Notes: generated from the sequence alone by a model not told the origin. 64,000 nt of DNA from Bacillus sp. USDA818B3_A (GCF_009928415.1 NZ_JAABNN010000003.1:278145-342144), one strand, 5' to 3'; shown: positions 38,021 through 47,653, numbered from the stretch's first letter. Numbers and translations: made by a program.

Positions 38021-38091
38021 ACTTTGATGTCCTTCCTATAAAAATTAATTGTCCGTAAAATGATTATCCTGGCTTCCCTAACCTCTCCTTT

Positions 38092-38517
38092 TTATTGGTG
38101 AATAAAATAAATCCACTGAAAGATGGAGCCGAAAATCTTTCCAATAACGATTGCCATTATTAAAATAATAATTTGTCCATCCAGGCGGATCCTCTTAGCG
38201 AGGATTGGAAAAACGTTCACTACCTCTGTTAAACCAGCTGCGAGCATTCCTACAAACACTCCTCCCGTAAGTCCTAACGGGATTAAAAAATAGACAGAGA
38301 TATGTAAGGTTGGGTCTCTTAAACTTGCGAACACACCTACTAGGACTCCCAAAATTACAGCCCATTCGTAGTAGTGGATCATGCTTATTGATTTAGAAAG
38401 CTGTGTCAGTCTTGGAATAATCCCAAGAACGGTTAAAAAAGCAACAAAACCAGCACCCACCATTAATCCGCTGGCAAGACCAATAAATACGACCAACAAA
38501 ATTTTAATCGTCATCAA
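38092..38517 (-). CDS. spoVAB: Stage V sporulation protein AB
   Basis: The 141-residue membrane protein has four to five spans and the SpoVAB motif VVFIGLASGLMVGAGFVAFLTVLGI at its N-terminus. It is a component of the spore dipicolinate handling system, of unproven biochemical role. The start overlaps the spoVAA end by 14 bases. Confidence 0.92.
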   Translation of the reverse strand: MMTIKILLVVFIGLASGLMVGAGFVAFLTVLGIIPRLTQLSKSISMIHYYEWAVILGVLVGVFASLRDPTLHISVYFLIPLGLTGGVFVGMLAAGLTEVVNVFPILAKRIRLDGQIIILIMAIVIGKIFGSIFQWIYFIHQ

Positions 38518-39124
38518 TATGCTTCATACTTTCTTTATTTTCATGGATAACTACATAGTTATCTAAATCAAGCTGATAATTAAAAATCTCCACTTCCAAT
38601 GGGCTAGGTTCTTCATTAAAGCGGTGCTTAAACACATGATTAAAAAATAGAATCATACCAAGGCCCAGTCCAATTGAATATGGAATTTGGAAAAGTAATG
38701 GTTTCACTGCTTTTTTTTCAGTTATGATGGTATATATCTTTTCCTGAACACTTTGCATACTTACATCATCATGGAAGTTCATAATCGACATGGCCGAACC
38801 AAAAAATAATAAAAACCATATTAAAATAAATATCGACAATGAAACCTCTTTTTTCTTAAAAACAACCTCGACTATCGTTTGGGATGGACCAATCGATTGA
38901 ACATCGGCATCTATAAATTTATGGGTTATTTTTCTAATCACTTCCATGACATCAATAACGATGATATTTCGGTCGAGTTCCGTTACTTGGTAAACAATCA
39001 TTGTTTGTAACTCAGAAAGGATCGCTTCTGGGGCAATAATCTGGGCAACATCCTTCAAATAAACCTTTTCTTCTGGCCGTACATGGACTCGGTGCCGCAT
39101 GCGGATGTAGATTGTTTTTTCCAA
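38504..39124 (-). CDS. spoVAA: Stage V sporulation protein AA
   Basis: The 206-residue protein has a soluble N-terminal domain and membrane spans near 105-125 and 145-170. The family N-terminus of B. subtilis SpoVAA (M-E-x-x-I-x-I-R-x-R-H-R-V) aligns exactly with a start at TTG 39124, and this gives the same length. The frame opens as far as 39187, but a sigma-G promoter sits inside that extension. It begins the spoVA operon, expressed in the forespore. Confidence 0.88.
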   Translation of the reverse strand: MEKTIYIRMRHRVHVRPEEKVYLKDVAQIIAPEAILSELQTMIVYQVTELDRNIIVIDVMEVIRKITHKFIDADVQSIGPSQTIVEVVFKKKEVSLSIFILIWFLLFFGSAMSIMNFHDDVSMQSVQEKIYTIITEKKAVKPLLFQIPYSIGLGLGMILFFNHVFKHRFNEEPSPLEVEIFNYQLDLDNYVVIHENKESMKHIDDD

Positions 39125-39159
39125 AACATTCACTTCCCACACAATAATTTCCTCATGTA

Positions 39160-39189
39160 TAGTATGGATATAATCGAGTCCTTTCATGT
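39160..39189 (-). promoter_or_regulatory. Sigma-G promoter of spoVA
   Basis: Minus strand: ACATG (39189-39185, one mismatch to GMATR), an 18-base spacer, then CATACTA (39166-39160), an exact -10. It sits 36 bases before the TTG start of spoVAA. Inference from motif, spacing and the known sigma-G control of spoVA. Confidence 0.7.
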
Positions 39190-39191
39190 AA

Positions 39192-39229
39192 GAAAATAAA
39201 AAACCGTATGGATCAGAGATCCATACGGT
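39192..39229 (-). terminator. Terminator of the spoIIA operon
   Basis: Twelve-bp perfect stem ACCGTATGGATC/GATCCATACGGT (39203-39214 with 39218-39229) followed by TTTTTTATTTT on the minus strand. The stem includes the last codons and TGA stop of sigF. Confidence 0.92.
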
Positions 39230-39971
39230 CTTTCATTTGTTGAAGTATTTTCTTCTCAAGTCTTGAAACCTGTACTTGAGATATCCCCAATCTCATCGCG
39301 ACCTCAGATTGGGTTTGATCTTTATAATATCGTAAATAAACAATTAGCCGTTCTCGTTCATCTAACTCACGAATGGCTTCTTTTAATGCGATTTTATCAA
39401 ACCATTTCCCCTCGTTGCCATCGTCAATCTGATCTAATAAAGTGATGGGATCTCCATCATTTTCATAAACTGTCTCATGAATGGACGATGGTGTCCTGCT
39501 GGCTTCCTGAGCGAGGATTACATCCTCGGGGGAGAGTTCCAAATGGGCTGAAATTTCATTCACCGTCGGAATTCTTCCAAGTATTTTTGATAATTCATCC
39601 TTTGCTTTGCGGATTCTGTTCCCCATTTCTTTCAGTGAGCGGCTGACCTTCACTGTTCCGTCGTCACGGATGAAACGTTGGATTTCACCAATAATCATTG
39701 GAACTGCGTACGTGGAAAATTTGACATCATAGGATAGGTCAAACTTATCAACAGATTTTAATAATCCAATACATCCAATTTGGAATAAATCATCCGGGTC
39801 ATAACCCCTATTAAGAAACCGCTGGACCACAGACCAGACCAGACGCATATTTTTCTCAACGATTAAATCTCTAGATTCTTGATCTCCAGCTTGGCTCTTT
39901 TTAATGAGCTCTTTGACTTCATGATCTTTTAAATATGTTTGACTTTTATCGTTCTTGACCTCCACATCCAT
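39213..39971 (-). CDS. sigF: RNA polymerase sporulation sigma factor SigF
   Basis: The 252-residue sigma-70 factor shows region 2 (FLNRGYDPDDLFQIGCIGLLKSVDKF), region 3 and region 4 with QSEVAMRLGISQVQVSRLEKK. It is the first forespore-specific sigma factor, held inactive by SpoIIAB. I chose ATG 39971 (MDVEVK..., as in B. subtilis), with AGGAGA upstream; the frame extends to a TTG at 39977. Its stop codon is embedded in the terminator stem. Confidence 0.97.
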   Translation of the reverse strand: MDVEVKNDKSQTYLKDHEVKELIKKSQAGDQESRDLIVEKNMRLVWSVVQRFLNRGYDPDDLFQIGCIGLLKSVDKFDLSYDVKFSTYAVPMIIGEIQRFIRDDGTVKVSRSLKEMGNRIRKAKDELSKILGRIPTVNEISAHLELSPEDVILAQEASRTPSSIHETVYENDGDPITLLDQIDDGNEGKWFDKIALKEAIRELDERERLIVYLRYYKDQTQSEVAMRLGISQVQVSRLEKKILQQMKDRMDL

Positions 39972-39983
39972 CGGCAAGTCTCC

Positions 39984-40424
39984 TTAATTGCAAAGCATTT
40001 TGTTAAGTTTTAAATGCTTCCGTAATCTAACCTCGGTTCCGCTGCCTGGCTGTGAATGAACCTCAACCTCATCCATGAAATTTTCCATGATGGTGAATCC
40101 CATGCCGGAACGTTCTAGATCCGGCTTTGTTGTAAATAATGGCTGACGAGCTTCCTCCACATCTGCTATACCTAAACCAACATCTTTGATCGTCATATCA
40201 ATCAAACTGTCCTCAATCGTTACATGAATATAGACCATACCAGTAGGGTCATTTTCATAACCGTGAATAATTGCATTTGTTACTGCCTCTGAAACGACTG
40301 TTTTAATTTCTGTCAGCTCATCCATTGTTGGATCAAGCTGGGCTATAAAAGCAGCAACGGTTACACGGGCAAATGACTCGTTTTGACTTAAAGCACTGAA
40401 TTGAAGATTCATTTCATTCTTCAC
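39984..40424 (-). CDS. spoIIAB: Anti-sigma-F factor SpoIIAB
   Basis: The 146-residue protein kinase of the GHKL family has ATP-binding blocks [19 protein letters not shown] and [12 protein letters not shown]. SpoIIAB binds sigma-F with ATP and phosphorylates SpoIIAA when not bound to sigma. The start is one base after the spoIIAA stop, and it precedes sigF by 12 bases. Confidence 0.97.
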   Translation of the reverse strand: MKNEMNLQFSALSQNESFARVTVAAFIAQLDPTMDELTEIKTVVSEAVTNAIIHGYENDPTGMVYIHVTIEDSLIDMTIKDVGLGIADVEEARQPLFTTKPDLERSGMGFTIMENFMDEVEVHSQPGSGTEVRLRKHLKLNKMLCN

Positions 40425-40775
40425 TCATGCCACCCCCAATCTTTGCAATGCAAATTCCTCTGTCGGTTCCATTTTGATGATTTTAAATAAACCTGACATA
40501 TCGAATAATCTTTGTATTGCAGGGGAAATCGCACAAACGACCATTTCACCGTGCACCTGTTTTATTTGTTTGTATCTTCCTAAAATAACCCCTAAACCAG
40601 AACTATCCATAAAAGAGAGTTGTTCTAAATTTAAAACAATATGACGTATATCATTTTTCTCAATAACTGTTGAAGCCTGTTCGCGAAGTTCATCTGCTGT
40701 GTGATGATCCAGCTCCCCGCTTAACCGGATGCACAAAACATCATGTTTTGTTTCCATATTAATGTTAAGACTCAC
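40425..40775 (-). CDS. spoIIAA: Anti-anti-sigma factor SpoIIAA
   Basis: The 116-residue STAS protein has the phosphorylation site Ser58 in SFMDSSGLG, matching SpoIIAA of B. subtilis. Dephosphorylated by SpoIIE in the forespore, it displaces sigma-F from SpoIIAB. I chose GTG 40775 preceded by AAGGAGGACGG; extending to 40811 would include the sigma-H promoter -10. It is the first gene of spoIIA. Confidence 0.95.
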   Translation of the reverse strand: MSLNINMETKHDVLCIRLSGELDHHTADELREQASTVIEKNDIRHIVLNLEQLSFMDSSGLGVILGRYKQIKQVHGEMVVCAISPAIQRLFDMSGLFKIIKMEPTEEFALQRLGVA

Positions 40776-40808
40776 TATTCCCGTCCTCCTTAATCTGGTA
40801 TAGTGAGT

Positions 40809-40837
40809 CAATTCGCTTTATTATTGAAAATATCCTT
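40809..40837 (-). promoter_or_regulatory. Sigma-H promoter of spoIIAA-spoIIAB-sigF
   Basis: Minus strand: AAGGATATT (40837-40829) as the -35 (RNAGGAWWW), then an 11-base spacer and AGCGAATTG (40817-40809) as the -10 (RNNGAATWW). It lies 34 bases before the spoIIAA start. Confidence 0.8.
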
Positions 40838-40861
40838 CTATACATACAAAACTAGTTGTAT

Positions 40862-40898
40862 TTCGCTAAAAATAGTTTTGTAATGCTCTTTTTCGACA
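40862..40898 (-). promoter_or_regulatory. Spo0A (0A) box upstream of spoIIA
   Basis: TGTCGAA at 40898-40892 is an exact 0A box, 55-61 bases above the sigma-H -35, and TAGCGAA near 40868-40862 is a one-mismatch second box. This fits activation of spoIIA by Spo0A~P. Confidence 0.65.
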
Positions 40899-40936
40899 TA
40901 TAGCGGCTAAAAGGTATTTTCTAAGAGGAGATTGTG

Positions 40937-42109
40937 CTATTTGCCGGACTTTGTAAACATGCCAAATGCGCGTTTATACATGGTCCACCAACCTGCCTCT
41001 TTCACGCTTTTACTTGCTACTAATGGACTTTCCAGAATTACTTTTCCATTTTTCATTAGTTGAATCGTCCCAACTTGGTCACCTTTTGTTATCGGAGCCT
41101 TTAAATTCTTTGCCATGGTGACTTTTTGTTTAACATCCTGAGTTTTTTCACCCTTTTTAGTTAGAATCGAAATCGGTTCGCTTGTAACTGCATTAACATT
41201 CTTATCCTTGCCCTTACTTACTTTTGCCAGACCAATGGTTTGATTTCGTTTAAACATTGGATGTGTTTGATATTGGGCAAAGGCAAAGTTTAGCATTTTC
41301 GTTACTTGGGCATTTCTTTCTTTGGAAGTTGGCGCTCCAAAAACAACCGCAATGACACGCATGCCATCTTTTTGGGCAGTAGCCGTTAAACAGTATTTTG
41401 CTTCAGCTGTAAAACCAGTTTTTAGTCCATCTACCCCAGGATAAAAGCGGACTAGTTTATTTGTATTTACCAGCCAGAATTTTTTATCTGTATTTTCACG
41501 AAGGTATGCTTCGTACATGCCTGTAAATTTTGTTATATTTTCATATTTAAGGAGCTCTTTGCCCATCATGGCCATATCCGCAGCCGTACTATAATGGCCG
41601 TTGACCGGGAGTCCTGTTGTATTTTTGAAGTGCGTATGCTTTAATCCTAACTCTTTGGCTTTAGCGTTCATCATATCGACAAATGCTTCTTCCGAACCTG
41701 CTATTCTTTCAGCCATCGCTACGGATGCATCGTTTCCTGAACCAATCGCAATCCCGCGTAACATTTCTTTGGCGGTCATTTCCTCACCAGGTTCAAGAAA
41801 AATTTGCGAGCCGCCCATAGAAGCCGCATACTCACTTGCTCTTACTTTTTCATTCCAAGATAGTTTGCCTTGGTCGATTGCCTCCATGATAAGGAGCATC
41901 GTCATAATTTTGGTCATACTCGCAGGCGGGAGCTCTTCGTTACTATTTTTTTCATAAAGAACTGTGCCTGTGTCTCGTTCAATTAAAATAGCGGATTTAA
42001 CATTACTGACAATATCGGCATTCTTTTTCTCTTCAGCAGCAAAAGCAGATGGAATCCATAAACTTGATAGTAAAAAAGTTGTCACAATGAAAGAGACAAA
42101 TCGTTTCAT
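40937..42109 (-). CDS. dacF: D-alanyl-D-alanine carboxypeptidase DacF
   Basis: The roughly 390-residue penicillin-binding protein has a signal peptide (about 1-25), catalytic Ser-x-x-Lys motif (PPASMTKIM), SGN and KTG (DGLKTGFTAEAKYC). DacF is the forespore carboxypeptidase preceding spoIIA in B. subtilis. I chose ATG 42109 after GGAGGG; ATG 42115 is too close to it. A sigma-F promoter is visible 30-58 bases upstream. Confidence 0.93.
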   Translation of the reverse strand: MKRFVSFIVTTFLLSSLWIPSAFAAEEKKNADIVSNVKSAILIERDTGTVLYEKNSNEELPPASMTKIMTMLLIMEAIDQGKLSWNEKVRASEYAASMGGSQIFLEPGEEMTAKEMLRGIAIGSGNDASVAMAERIAGSEEAFVDMMNAKAKELGLKHTHFKNTTGLPVNGHYSTAADMAMMGKELLKYENITKFTGMYEAYLRENTDKKFWLVNTNKLVRFYPGVDGLKTGFTAEAKYCLTATAQKDGMRVIAVVFGAPTSKERNAQVTKMLNFAFAQYQTHPMFKRNQTIGLAKVSKGKDKNVNAVTSEPISILTKKGEKTQDVKQKVTMAKNLKAPITKGDQVGTIQLMKNGKVILESPLVASKSVKEAGWWTMYKRAFGMFTKSGK

Positions 42110-42138
42110 TCCCATAACCCTCCATTCTTTATACTATC

Positions 42139-42167
42139 CATTTTTTCCAAAACCTTTTACTTTATAC
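42139..42167 (-). promoter_or_regulatory. Sigma-F promoter of dacF
   Basis: Minus strand: GTATA (42167-42163) as -35 (GYATA), 14-base spacer, then GGAAAAAATG (42148-42139) as -10 (GGNNANANTR), 29 bases before the start. Confidence 0.6.
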
Positions 42168-42189
42168 AGTTATTTCCTATAAATACGTA

Positions 42190-42248
42190 AAAAAGGGTGA
42201 CAGGCACCATGTGAATTCTTCACATGGTGCCTGTCACCCTGCATTTTT
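42190..42248. terminator. Terminator at the end of deoB-punA-pdp with 22-bp perfect inverted repeat
   Basis: A 47-base element: perfect arms of 22 bp (42194-42215 with 42219-42240) around loop TTC, starting AGGGTGACAGGCACC. T-tracts flank both sides (AAAA before on the plus strand, TTTTTTT after), so it may terminate in both directions. The motif GGTGACAGGCACC stands out as a repeat-like sequence. Confidence 0.85.
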
Positions 42249-43553
42249 TTATTGGGTTATTTCTCCGTGAATAAGGATTGGCGCTTCCACTTTTTCTGTG
42301 GTGATTTTTATATTTTCATATAGCTTTTGTTTTACTTCGTTTACATTGTCATAGTTGCTGTATATGGTAACCAATGATTCCCCTTTTTTGACCTGGTCGC
42401 CGATTTTCTTTTGTAATACGAGTCCAACAGCTAAATCGATTGTTGATTCTTTTGTTGCTCTCCCCGCTCCGAGGATCATTGCAGCCGTTCCTACTTCATC
42501 TGCCACTATTTCCGCTACATAACCATCTTCTTTTGCTTCAAGTTCGTACGTATATTTTGCTTGTGGCATTTTTGATGGGTTATCCACGATGGAAGCATCC
42601 CCACCTTGAGAACTTAAAAAGACTTTTAATTTCTCTAGAGCCGATCCGTCTTTAATTACATTCTCAAGCTTTTGACGAGCATCCTCTATGGAGCTTGCTT
42701 TTTCAGCTAAGTATACCATGTGGCTGCCAAGCGTTAAACAGAGCTCTGTCAAGTCTTCTGGTCCCTGTCCTTTTAGGGTATCAATCGCTTCTTTTACCTC
42801 AAGGGCGTTCCCAATCGCGTAGCCAAGCGGCTGGCTCATATCGGAGATTATAGCCATTGTCTTTCTGCCAACATTATTACCGATTCTCACCATGGCACTA
42901 GCTAATTCTCTTGAATCGTCCAGTGTCTTCATGAAGGCACCTGCACCTGTTTTAACATCAAGAACAATCGCATCGGCCCCAGCAGCGATTTTTTTACTCA
43001 TAATCGAACTTGCAATAAGTGGAATGCTGTCAACGGTTGCGGTTACGTCCCGCAGGGCATACAGTTTTTTGTCAGCGGGCGTTAGATTTCCACTTTGTCC
43101 GATTACGGCAATTTTATTTTTGTTAACTAAGTCAATAAATTCTTCATTTTTGATTTCTACATGGAAACCTTTAACGGCCTCTAATTTATCAATGGTCCCG
43201 CCTGTATGACCTAAACCTCGTCCGGACATTTTAGCAATTGGTACACCCACTGCTGCCACTAAAGGGCCTAAAACTAAAGTGGTTGTATCCCCAACTCCCC
43301 CTGTTGAGTGTTTATCGACTTTAATCCCTTCGATTGGCGATAAATCTATTTGATCACCAGATTCCACCATTGCCATGGTTAAATCTGCTCTTTCCTTTTC
43401 AGTCATACCCTTAAAATAGATCGCCATTGTTAAGGCACTGACTTGATAATCCGGGATACTGCCATCTGTATACCCATTGATAATAAATTTTATTTCATCA
43501 GTTGATAATTCTTGCCCATCTCTCTTTTTTTCTATTAAGTCGACCATTCTCAT
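42249..43553 (-). CDS. pdp: Pyrimidine-nucleoside phosphorylase
   Basis: The 434-residue enzyme cleaves uridine, deoxyuridine and thymidine phosphorolytically. It shows the glycosyltransferase signature [26 protein letters not shown] and the ligand motif [13 protein letters not shown]. The N-terminus ([17 protein letters not shown]) matches family members exactly. It follows punA, giving a deoB-punA-pdp cluster that channels pentose 1-phosphates; in B. subtilis pdp is placed elsewhere, with dra and nupC. Confidence 0.96.
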   Translation of the reverse strand: MRMVDLIEKKRDGQELSTDEIKFIINGYTDGSIPDYQVSALTMAIYFKGMTEKERADLTMAMVESGDQIDLSPIEGIKVDKHSTGGVGDTTTLVLGPLVAAVGVPIAKMSGRGLGHTGGTIDKLEAVKGFHVEIKNEEFIDLVNKNKIAVIGQSGNLTPADKKLYALRDVTATVDSIPLIASSIMSKKIAAGADAIVLDVKTGAGAFMKTLDDSRELASAMVRIGNNVGRKTMAIISDMSQPLGYAIGNALEVKEAIDTLKGQGPEDLTELCLTLGSHMVYLAEKASSIEDARQKLENVIKDGSALEKLKVFLSSQGGDASIVDNPSKMPQAKYTYELEAKEDGYVAEIVADEVGTAAMILGAGRATKESTIDLAVGLVLQKKIGDQVKKGESLVTIYSNYDNVNEVKQKLYENIKITTEKVEAPILIHGEITQ

Positions 43554-43607
43554 TCTTAATCACCACATTTTTATAATCATTTTGAATCCCGCATTCTAGC
43601 GGAAGGA

Positions 43608-44429
43608 TTACTGACCTATCCCTTTAACAATTTCTTTAATATATAATAGAAAGTCCGCTTTTACTTTTTCAGTTGTTTCAATGACTTCATCGTGGGTTAA
43701 CGGCTGATCAAGGATTCCAGCAGCCATGTTAGAGATACAAGAAATCCCCAGAACCTTTATCCCGCTGTGCCGGGCCACAATTACCTCAGGAACAGTGGAC
43801 ATTCCTACAGCATCTCCGCCTAAAAGACGAATCATCCGGATTTCCGCAGGAGTTTCATAAACAGGGCCAGGATTGCCAAAATATACGCCTTCTCTGACAT
43901 TTATATTTAAACGTTCTGCTATCTCTTTTGCCATATGTCTTAATTCTTTGGAGTAAGCTTCAGACAAGTCAGGGAAACGGACACCAAGCTTAGTATCATT
44001 AGGTCCTACTAGTGGATTGGTTCCCATGTTATTAATATGATCGGTAATAATCATCAGGTCGCCAGGGGAAAAGCTTTCATTTACCCCTCCTGCTGCGTTG
44101 GTGACAATTAATACTTCCACACCCATTTCTTTCATCACACGGACAGGGAAGGTCACTTTATCCATACTGTAGCCTTCATAAAAATGGAATCGGCCTTGCA
44201 TCGCTACTACTTCTACCCCATTTAACTGACCAAGGACTAGTTGTCCAGCATGACCCTCAACTGTTGAAATAGGAAAATCAGGGATTTGGTTGTAAGGTAT
44301 TTTAACCGGATTTTCTATTTCATCCGCTAATACACCTAGTCCTGATCCTAGTATGAGGCCTAATTTTGGTGTTGTTTGATATTTTTCTTTTAAAAATTGA
44401 GATGCATTTTGAATACTTTCTATATTCAT
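43608..44429 (-). CDS. punA: Purine nucleoside phosphorylase
   Basis: The 273-residue trimeric-type phosphorylase has [18 protein letters not shown] (about 23-40), [14 protein letters not shown] and [16 protein letters not shown] with [14 protein letters not shown], the active-site pattern for guanosine/inosine phosphorolysis. It corresponds to B. subtilis PupG. The start lies 15 bases after the deoB stop. Confidence 0.95.
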   Translation of the reverse strand: MNIESIQNASQFLKEKYQTTPKLGLILGSGLGVLADEIENPVKIPYNQIPDFPISTVEGHAGQLVLGQLNGVEVVAMQGRFHFYEGYSMDKVTFPVRVMKEMGVEVLIVTNAAGGVNESFSPGDLMIITDHINNMGTNPLVGPNDTKLGVRFPDLSEAYSKELRHMAKEIAERLNINVREGVYFGNPGPVYETPAEIRMIRLLGGDAVGMSTVPEVIVARHSGIKVLGISCISNMAAGILDQPLTHDEVIETTEKVKADFLLYIKEIVKGIGQ

Positions 44430-44444
44430 TAAATATTCCTCTCC

Positions 44445-45629
44445 TTATTTCAATTCATTTAAGAAGCTTTTACCGTAATTAGGCATTTTAACGTCGAAGT
44501 TGTCAGCAACGGTCGCACCAAGATCTGCAAATGTCTCACGTAACGGAAGCTCCTTCCCTCCATTCATTCGCTTTGAATAAACGAGTAATGGAACATATTC
44601 GCGAGTATGGTCTGTTCCAGGTGCAATCGGATCATTTCCATGGTCAGCTGTAATCATTAACAAATCATCATCGGTCATTTTTTCAAATACCTCTGGCAGG
44701 CGGGCGTCGTATTCCTCAAGCGCCTTTCCATAGCCTTCTGGATCCCGGCGGTGACCATATAACGCGTCAAAATCAACCAAGTTTAAAAAACTAATGCCAG
44801 TGAAATTCATATCAAAGCTTTCGACAAGCTTATCCATTCCATCCATGTTGGAAACCGTTCTGAGAGATTTAGTTACCCCTTCCCCGTCATAAATATCAGA
44901 TATTTTTCCAATTGCAATGACATCAAAGCCTGCGTCCCTTAACTCACTCATCACCGTTCGATCAAAAGGTTTTAAGGCATAATCGTGGCGGTTAGGTGTA
45001 CGTTTAAAGTTTCCTGGTTCACCTAAAAACGGCCGTGCGATCACTCGTCCTACCATGTATTTTTCATCGAGAGTCAATTCACGTGCGATTTTGCAAATTT
45101 TATACAACTCTTCGAGTGGGACAACCTCTTCGTGTGCGGCAATTTGAAGAACCGAATCGGCAGACGTGTAAACAATTAAAGCACCTGTTTTCATATGTTC
45201 TTCGCCAAGTTCATCTAAAATTTCTGTCCCGCTCGCCGGTTTATTTCCGATAATTTTTCTGCCAGTTCGTTTCTCTAGCTCTGTAATCAGTTCATCCGGG
45301 AAGCCTTCCGGGAACACACGGAAGGGTGTTTGAATATTTAGACCCATTATCTCCCAATGCCCTGTCATGGTATCCTTCCCGTTAGAAGCCTCTTTCATTT
45401 TTGTATAGAAAGCTAGCGGCTGAGCAGCTTTATCTATTCCATTAATTTCACGAATATTACTTAATCCTAACTTACCCATATTAGGCATATTCAGACCATT
45501 CATTCTTTCAGCAATATGTCCAAATGTATCTGCACCCTTGTCCCCGAATTTTTCAGCATCTGGCGCCTCACCGATTCCAACTGAATCCATCACAATAATA
45601 AAAATGCGCTTATATGTATTTGTTGTCAT
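44445..45629 (-). CDS. deoB: Phosphopentomutase DeoB
   Basis: The 394-residue phosphopentomutase interconverts (deoxy)ribose 1- and 5-phosphate and is metal-dependent. Metal and phospho-Thr blocks: [43 protein letters not shown] and DHTREYVP. I chose ATG 45629 after AAAGGAGGTAAG; the frame extends upstream to 45680 without support. It leads deoB-punA-pdp; a cre-like site lies 22 bases upstream of the start. Confidence 0.96.
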   Translation of the reverse strand: MTTNTYKRIFIIVMDSVGIGEAPDAEKFGDKGADTFGHIAERMNGLNMPNMGKLGLSNIREINGIDKAAQPLAFYTKMKEASNGKDTMTGHWEIMGLNIQTPFRVFPEGFPDELITELEKRTGRKIIGNKPASGTEILDELGEEHMKTGALIVYTSADSVLQIAAHEEVVPLEELYKICKIARELTLDEKYMVGRVIARPFLGEPGNFKRTPNRHDYALKPFDRTVMSELRDAGFDVIAIGKISDIYDGEGVTKSLRTVSNMDGMDKLVESFDMNFTGISFLNLVDFDALYGHRRDPEGYGKALEEYDARLPEVFEKMTDDDLLMITADHGNDPIAPGTDHTREYVPLLVYSKRMNGGKELPLRETFADLGATVADNFDVKMPNYGKSFLNELK

Positions 45630-45650
45630 ACACTTACCTCCTTTTAACAT

Positions 45651-45664
45651 AGAAAACGTTTCCA
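45651..45664 (-). promoter_or_regulatory. cre-like site upstream of deoB
   Basis: AGAAAACGTTTCCA resembles the CcpA operator TGWAANCGNTNWCA with two mismatches. It may give catabolite repression of deoB-punA-pdp. Confidence 0.35.
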
Positions 45665-45783
45665 AACGATAAATAGACAACTTTAGGTTGTCCGCTTAAA
45701 AATAGGATTATGAAAGTAAATTAATAAATCATTCGTCAGAAGTCTGACATCTCTATTTTACTCTAAGTTTTTGAAAATACAAG

Positions 45784-45816
45784 AAAAAAACCGCCAAAAT
45801 TCTCAGGCAGCTTTTA
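45784..45816 (-). terminator. Probable terminator of xerD
   Basis: Minus strand AAAGCTGCC/GGCGGTTTTT with two G-U pairs and a 10-base loop, followed by TTTTTTT. It lies 35 bases after the xerD stop. Confidence 0.65.
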
Positions 45817-45850
45817 ACACTTTTGTGAATTACATTTCACTATCATCCTA

Positions 45851-46744
45851 TTAGGCCCGAGGATGAAACTTACTATAGACATCCATCATTCGCGATTTTG
45901 ATAGGTTTGTATATATTTGAGTAGTTGAAATATCCGCATGTCCGAGCATTTCTTGGACCGCTCTTAAATCAGCACCATTTTCAAGCAAATGGGCAGCAAA
46001 CGAGTGGCGCAGAGTATGAGGAGTTAATTCCTTATCAATCTTTGCCTCCATTGCTAGTTTCTTTAAAATCTTCCAAAAACCCTGCCTAGTTAATCGATGC
46101 CCCTGATGATTTAAAAATAAGGCATTATCCTTGTGCTTTTCTGTAACAAAATAGGCTCTGCCATTTTCGAGATATTGTTTAGTTGCTGCTAAAGCGGTTT
46201 TCCCAATTGGAATAATCCGTTCCCGATGTCCCGTCCCAACACAGCGAATAAATCCAAGCGTTAAATGAACATCTTCTATTTCCAATGCGATTAATTCACT
46301 TACCCTAATCCCTGTTGCGTATAGTAGTTCTAACATAGCCTTGTCCCTTACACCAAAGTGATCAATGGAGTTAGGTGCATTTAGCAGCTGCTCTACTTCC
46401 TGTAAGCTCAAAACCTTTGGAATAGACCTTTCTAGTTTTGGCGTTTCTATCAAAACAGATGGGTCCTGGTCCGCTGCCTTTTCCCTTAATAAAAACTGAT
46501 GAAACGCTCTTACTGAGGCTATGTGTCTAGCTAAAGTTTTCGACGATTTCCCTTGCTCTCTTAAATAATTTAAAAAATGAATAATATGAATACGCTGTAC
46601 CTCGTTTAGTGACGACACTGCCTCCACGCTTTTTAGATATTTAAGGTAGCTCTTTAAATCCCGTTCATAGGAGATAATTGTATTCTTAGCTAACCCTTTT
46701 TCCACTATTAAGTAATCTAAAAAAGTTCTTAACTGGTCTTCCAT
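45851..46744 (-). CDS. xerD: Site-specific tyrosine recombinase XerD
   Basis: The 297-residue recombinase has an N-terminal SAM-like domain (about 1-90) and catalytic residues in [35 protein letters not shown] (Tyr). It acts with the XerC partner at dif to resolve chromosome dimers. I chose ATG 46744 (MEDQLRTF, as in XerD) with GGAGAG eight bases upstream; ATG 46750 is closer to that site and overlaps the yqzK stop. It is downstream of yqzK. Confidence 0.93.
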   Translation of the reverse strand: MEDQLRTFLDYLIVEKGLAKNTIISYERDLKSYLKYLKSVEAVSSLNEVQRIHIIHFLNYLREQGKSSKTLARHIASVRAFHQFLLREKAADQDPSVLIETPKLERSIPKVLSLQEVEQLLNAPNSIDHFGVRDKAMLELLYATGIRVSELIALEIEDVHLTLGFIRCVGTGHRERIIPIGKTALAATKQYLENGRAYFVTEKHKDNALFLNHQGHRLTRQGFWKILKKLAMEAKIDKELTPHTLRHSFAAHLLENGADLRAVQEMLGHADISTTQIYTNLSKSRMMDVYSKFHPRA

Positions 46745-46749
46745 TACCA

Positions 46750-46977
46750 TTACTCTCCATTCAAATAAAACAACATCAACCGATCAATTATGGATGAACT
46801 GTCATCTTCCACTGCGTTTGATACCTTTAAAGAAGATCCTTCTGGTACATCGTAGCGATGATAATTTTGATATTCTTCAGATACCCACATGATACCATAA
46901 TAAAACAAAACCGTGCACCCAGTGAAAAGGATAAATACTTTTAATGTCTGGAATACAACTTTAATAAAAGAGACCAT
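46750..46977 (-). CDS. yqzK: DUF4227 protein YqzK
   Basis: The 75-residue protein has one membrane span (about 13-32) and a conserved acidic C-terminus ending in [11 protein letters not shown], the YqzK pattern. It is located between fur and xerD as in B. subtilis. Function unknown. Confidence 0.82.
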   Translation of the reverse strand: MVSFIKVVFQTLKVFILFTGCTVLFYYGIMWVSEEYQNYHRYDVPEGSSLKVSNAVEDDSSSIIDRLMLFYLNGE

Positions 46978-47065
46978 TTGACATCCCCCAATACTAATTT
47001 TCTATTAAAAGGTATGCCAAAATGGACAAACTTTATACCTTCTCCGGTCCATTTGGATAAAAGAA

Positions 47066-47094
47066 AAAAGTCCTTTTCTCCTGAAAGGGACTTT
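47066..47094 (-). terminator. Terminator of fur
   Basis: Minus-strand stem AAAGTCCCTTTC with AGAAAAGGACTTT (one bulge), followed by TTTCTTTT, 10 bases after the fur stop. Confidence 0.8.
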
Positions 47095-47103
47095 CCGTTT
47101 ATA

Positions 47104-47568
47104 TTATTCTGTTTTCTCAGTCTCTTCTTCAGGATCATGGCAGCGATGGCAAATCCCATGAAAAGTTAAACGGTGGTCTTTTATTTTAAAATTCCATCTT
47201 CTCTCCACTATAGCTTCAACATCTTCCAGTAAGTCCTCTTGGATTTCATCTACAGCCCCGCACTCAATACAAACTAGATGATGATGGAAATGGGCTGCGC
47301 CTTCCTGGCGAAGGTCATAGCGCGAAACTCCGTCACCAAAATTTATTTTATCGACAATTTTCAACTCTGTTAGCAATTCTAATGTTCGATAAACAGTTGC
47401 TAAACCAATCTCAGGCGATTTTTCTTTTACGAGGAGGTACACATCTTCTGCACTCAAATGATCCTCTTCATTTTCCAACAAAACTCTAACAGTTGCTTCA
47501 CGCTGGGGAGTTAATTTATAACTCGCTGAATGCAGCTGTTTCTTAATTCTTTCAATTCTAGTTTCCAT
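47104..47568 (-). CDS. fur: Ferric uptake regulator Fur
   Basis: The 154-residue Fur-family repressor has a winged-helix N-terminal DNA-binding domain (about 1-85, YKLTPQREATVRVLLEN) and a metal-binding C-terminal domain with HFHHHLVCIECGAVDE and HGICHRCH. The two CxxC pairs make the structural zinc site. It is between yqzK and spoIIM, the usual place of Fur in Bacillus. PerR and Zur paralogues are similar, but synteny supports Fur. Palindromes like PerR and Fur boxes lie upstream. Confidence 0.9.
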   Translation of the reverse strand: METRIERIKKQLHSASYKLTPQREATVRVLLENEEDHLSAEDVYLLVKEKSPEIGLATVYRTLELLTELKIVDKINFGDGVSRYDLRQEGAAHFHHHLVCIECGAVDEIQEDLLEDVEAIVERRWNFKIKDHRLTFHGICHRCHDPEEETEKTE

Positions 47569-47653
47569 TCTGAAGTCCCTCCCTCGCCACTGTTAATTTT
47601 CATTATAACAGATGAGTATAGAGATTCAAAATAAAATTATTATAAATAACTAT

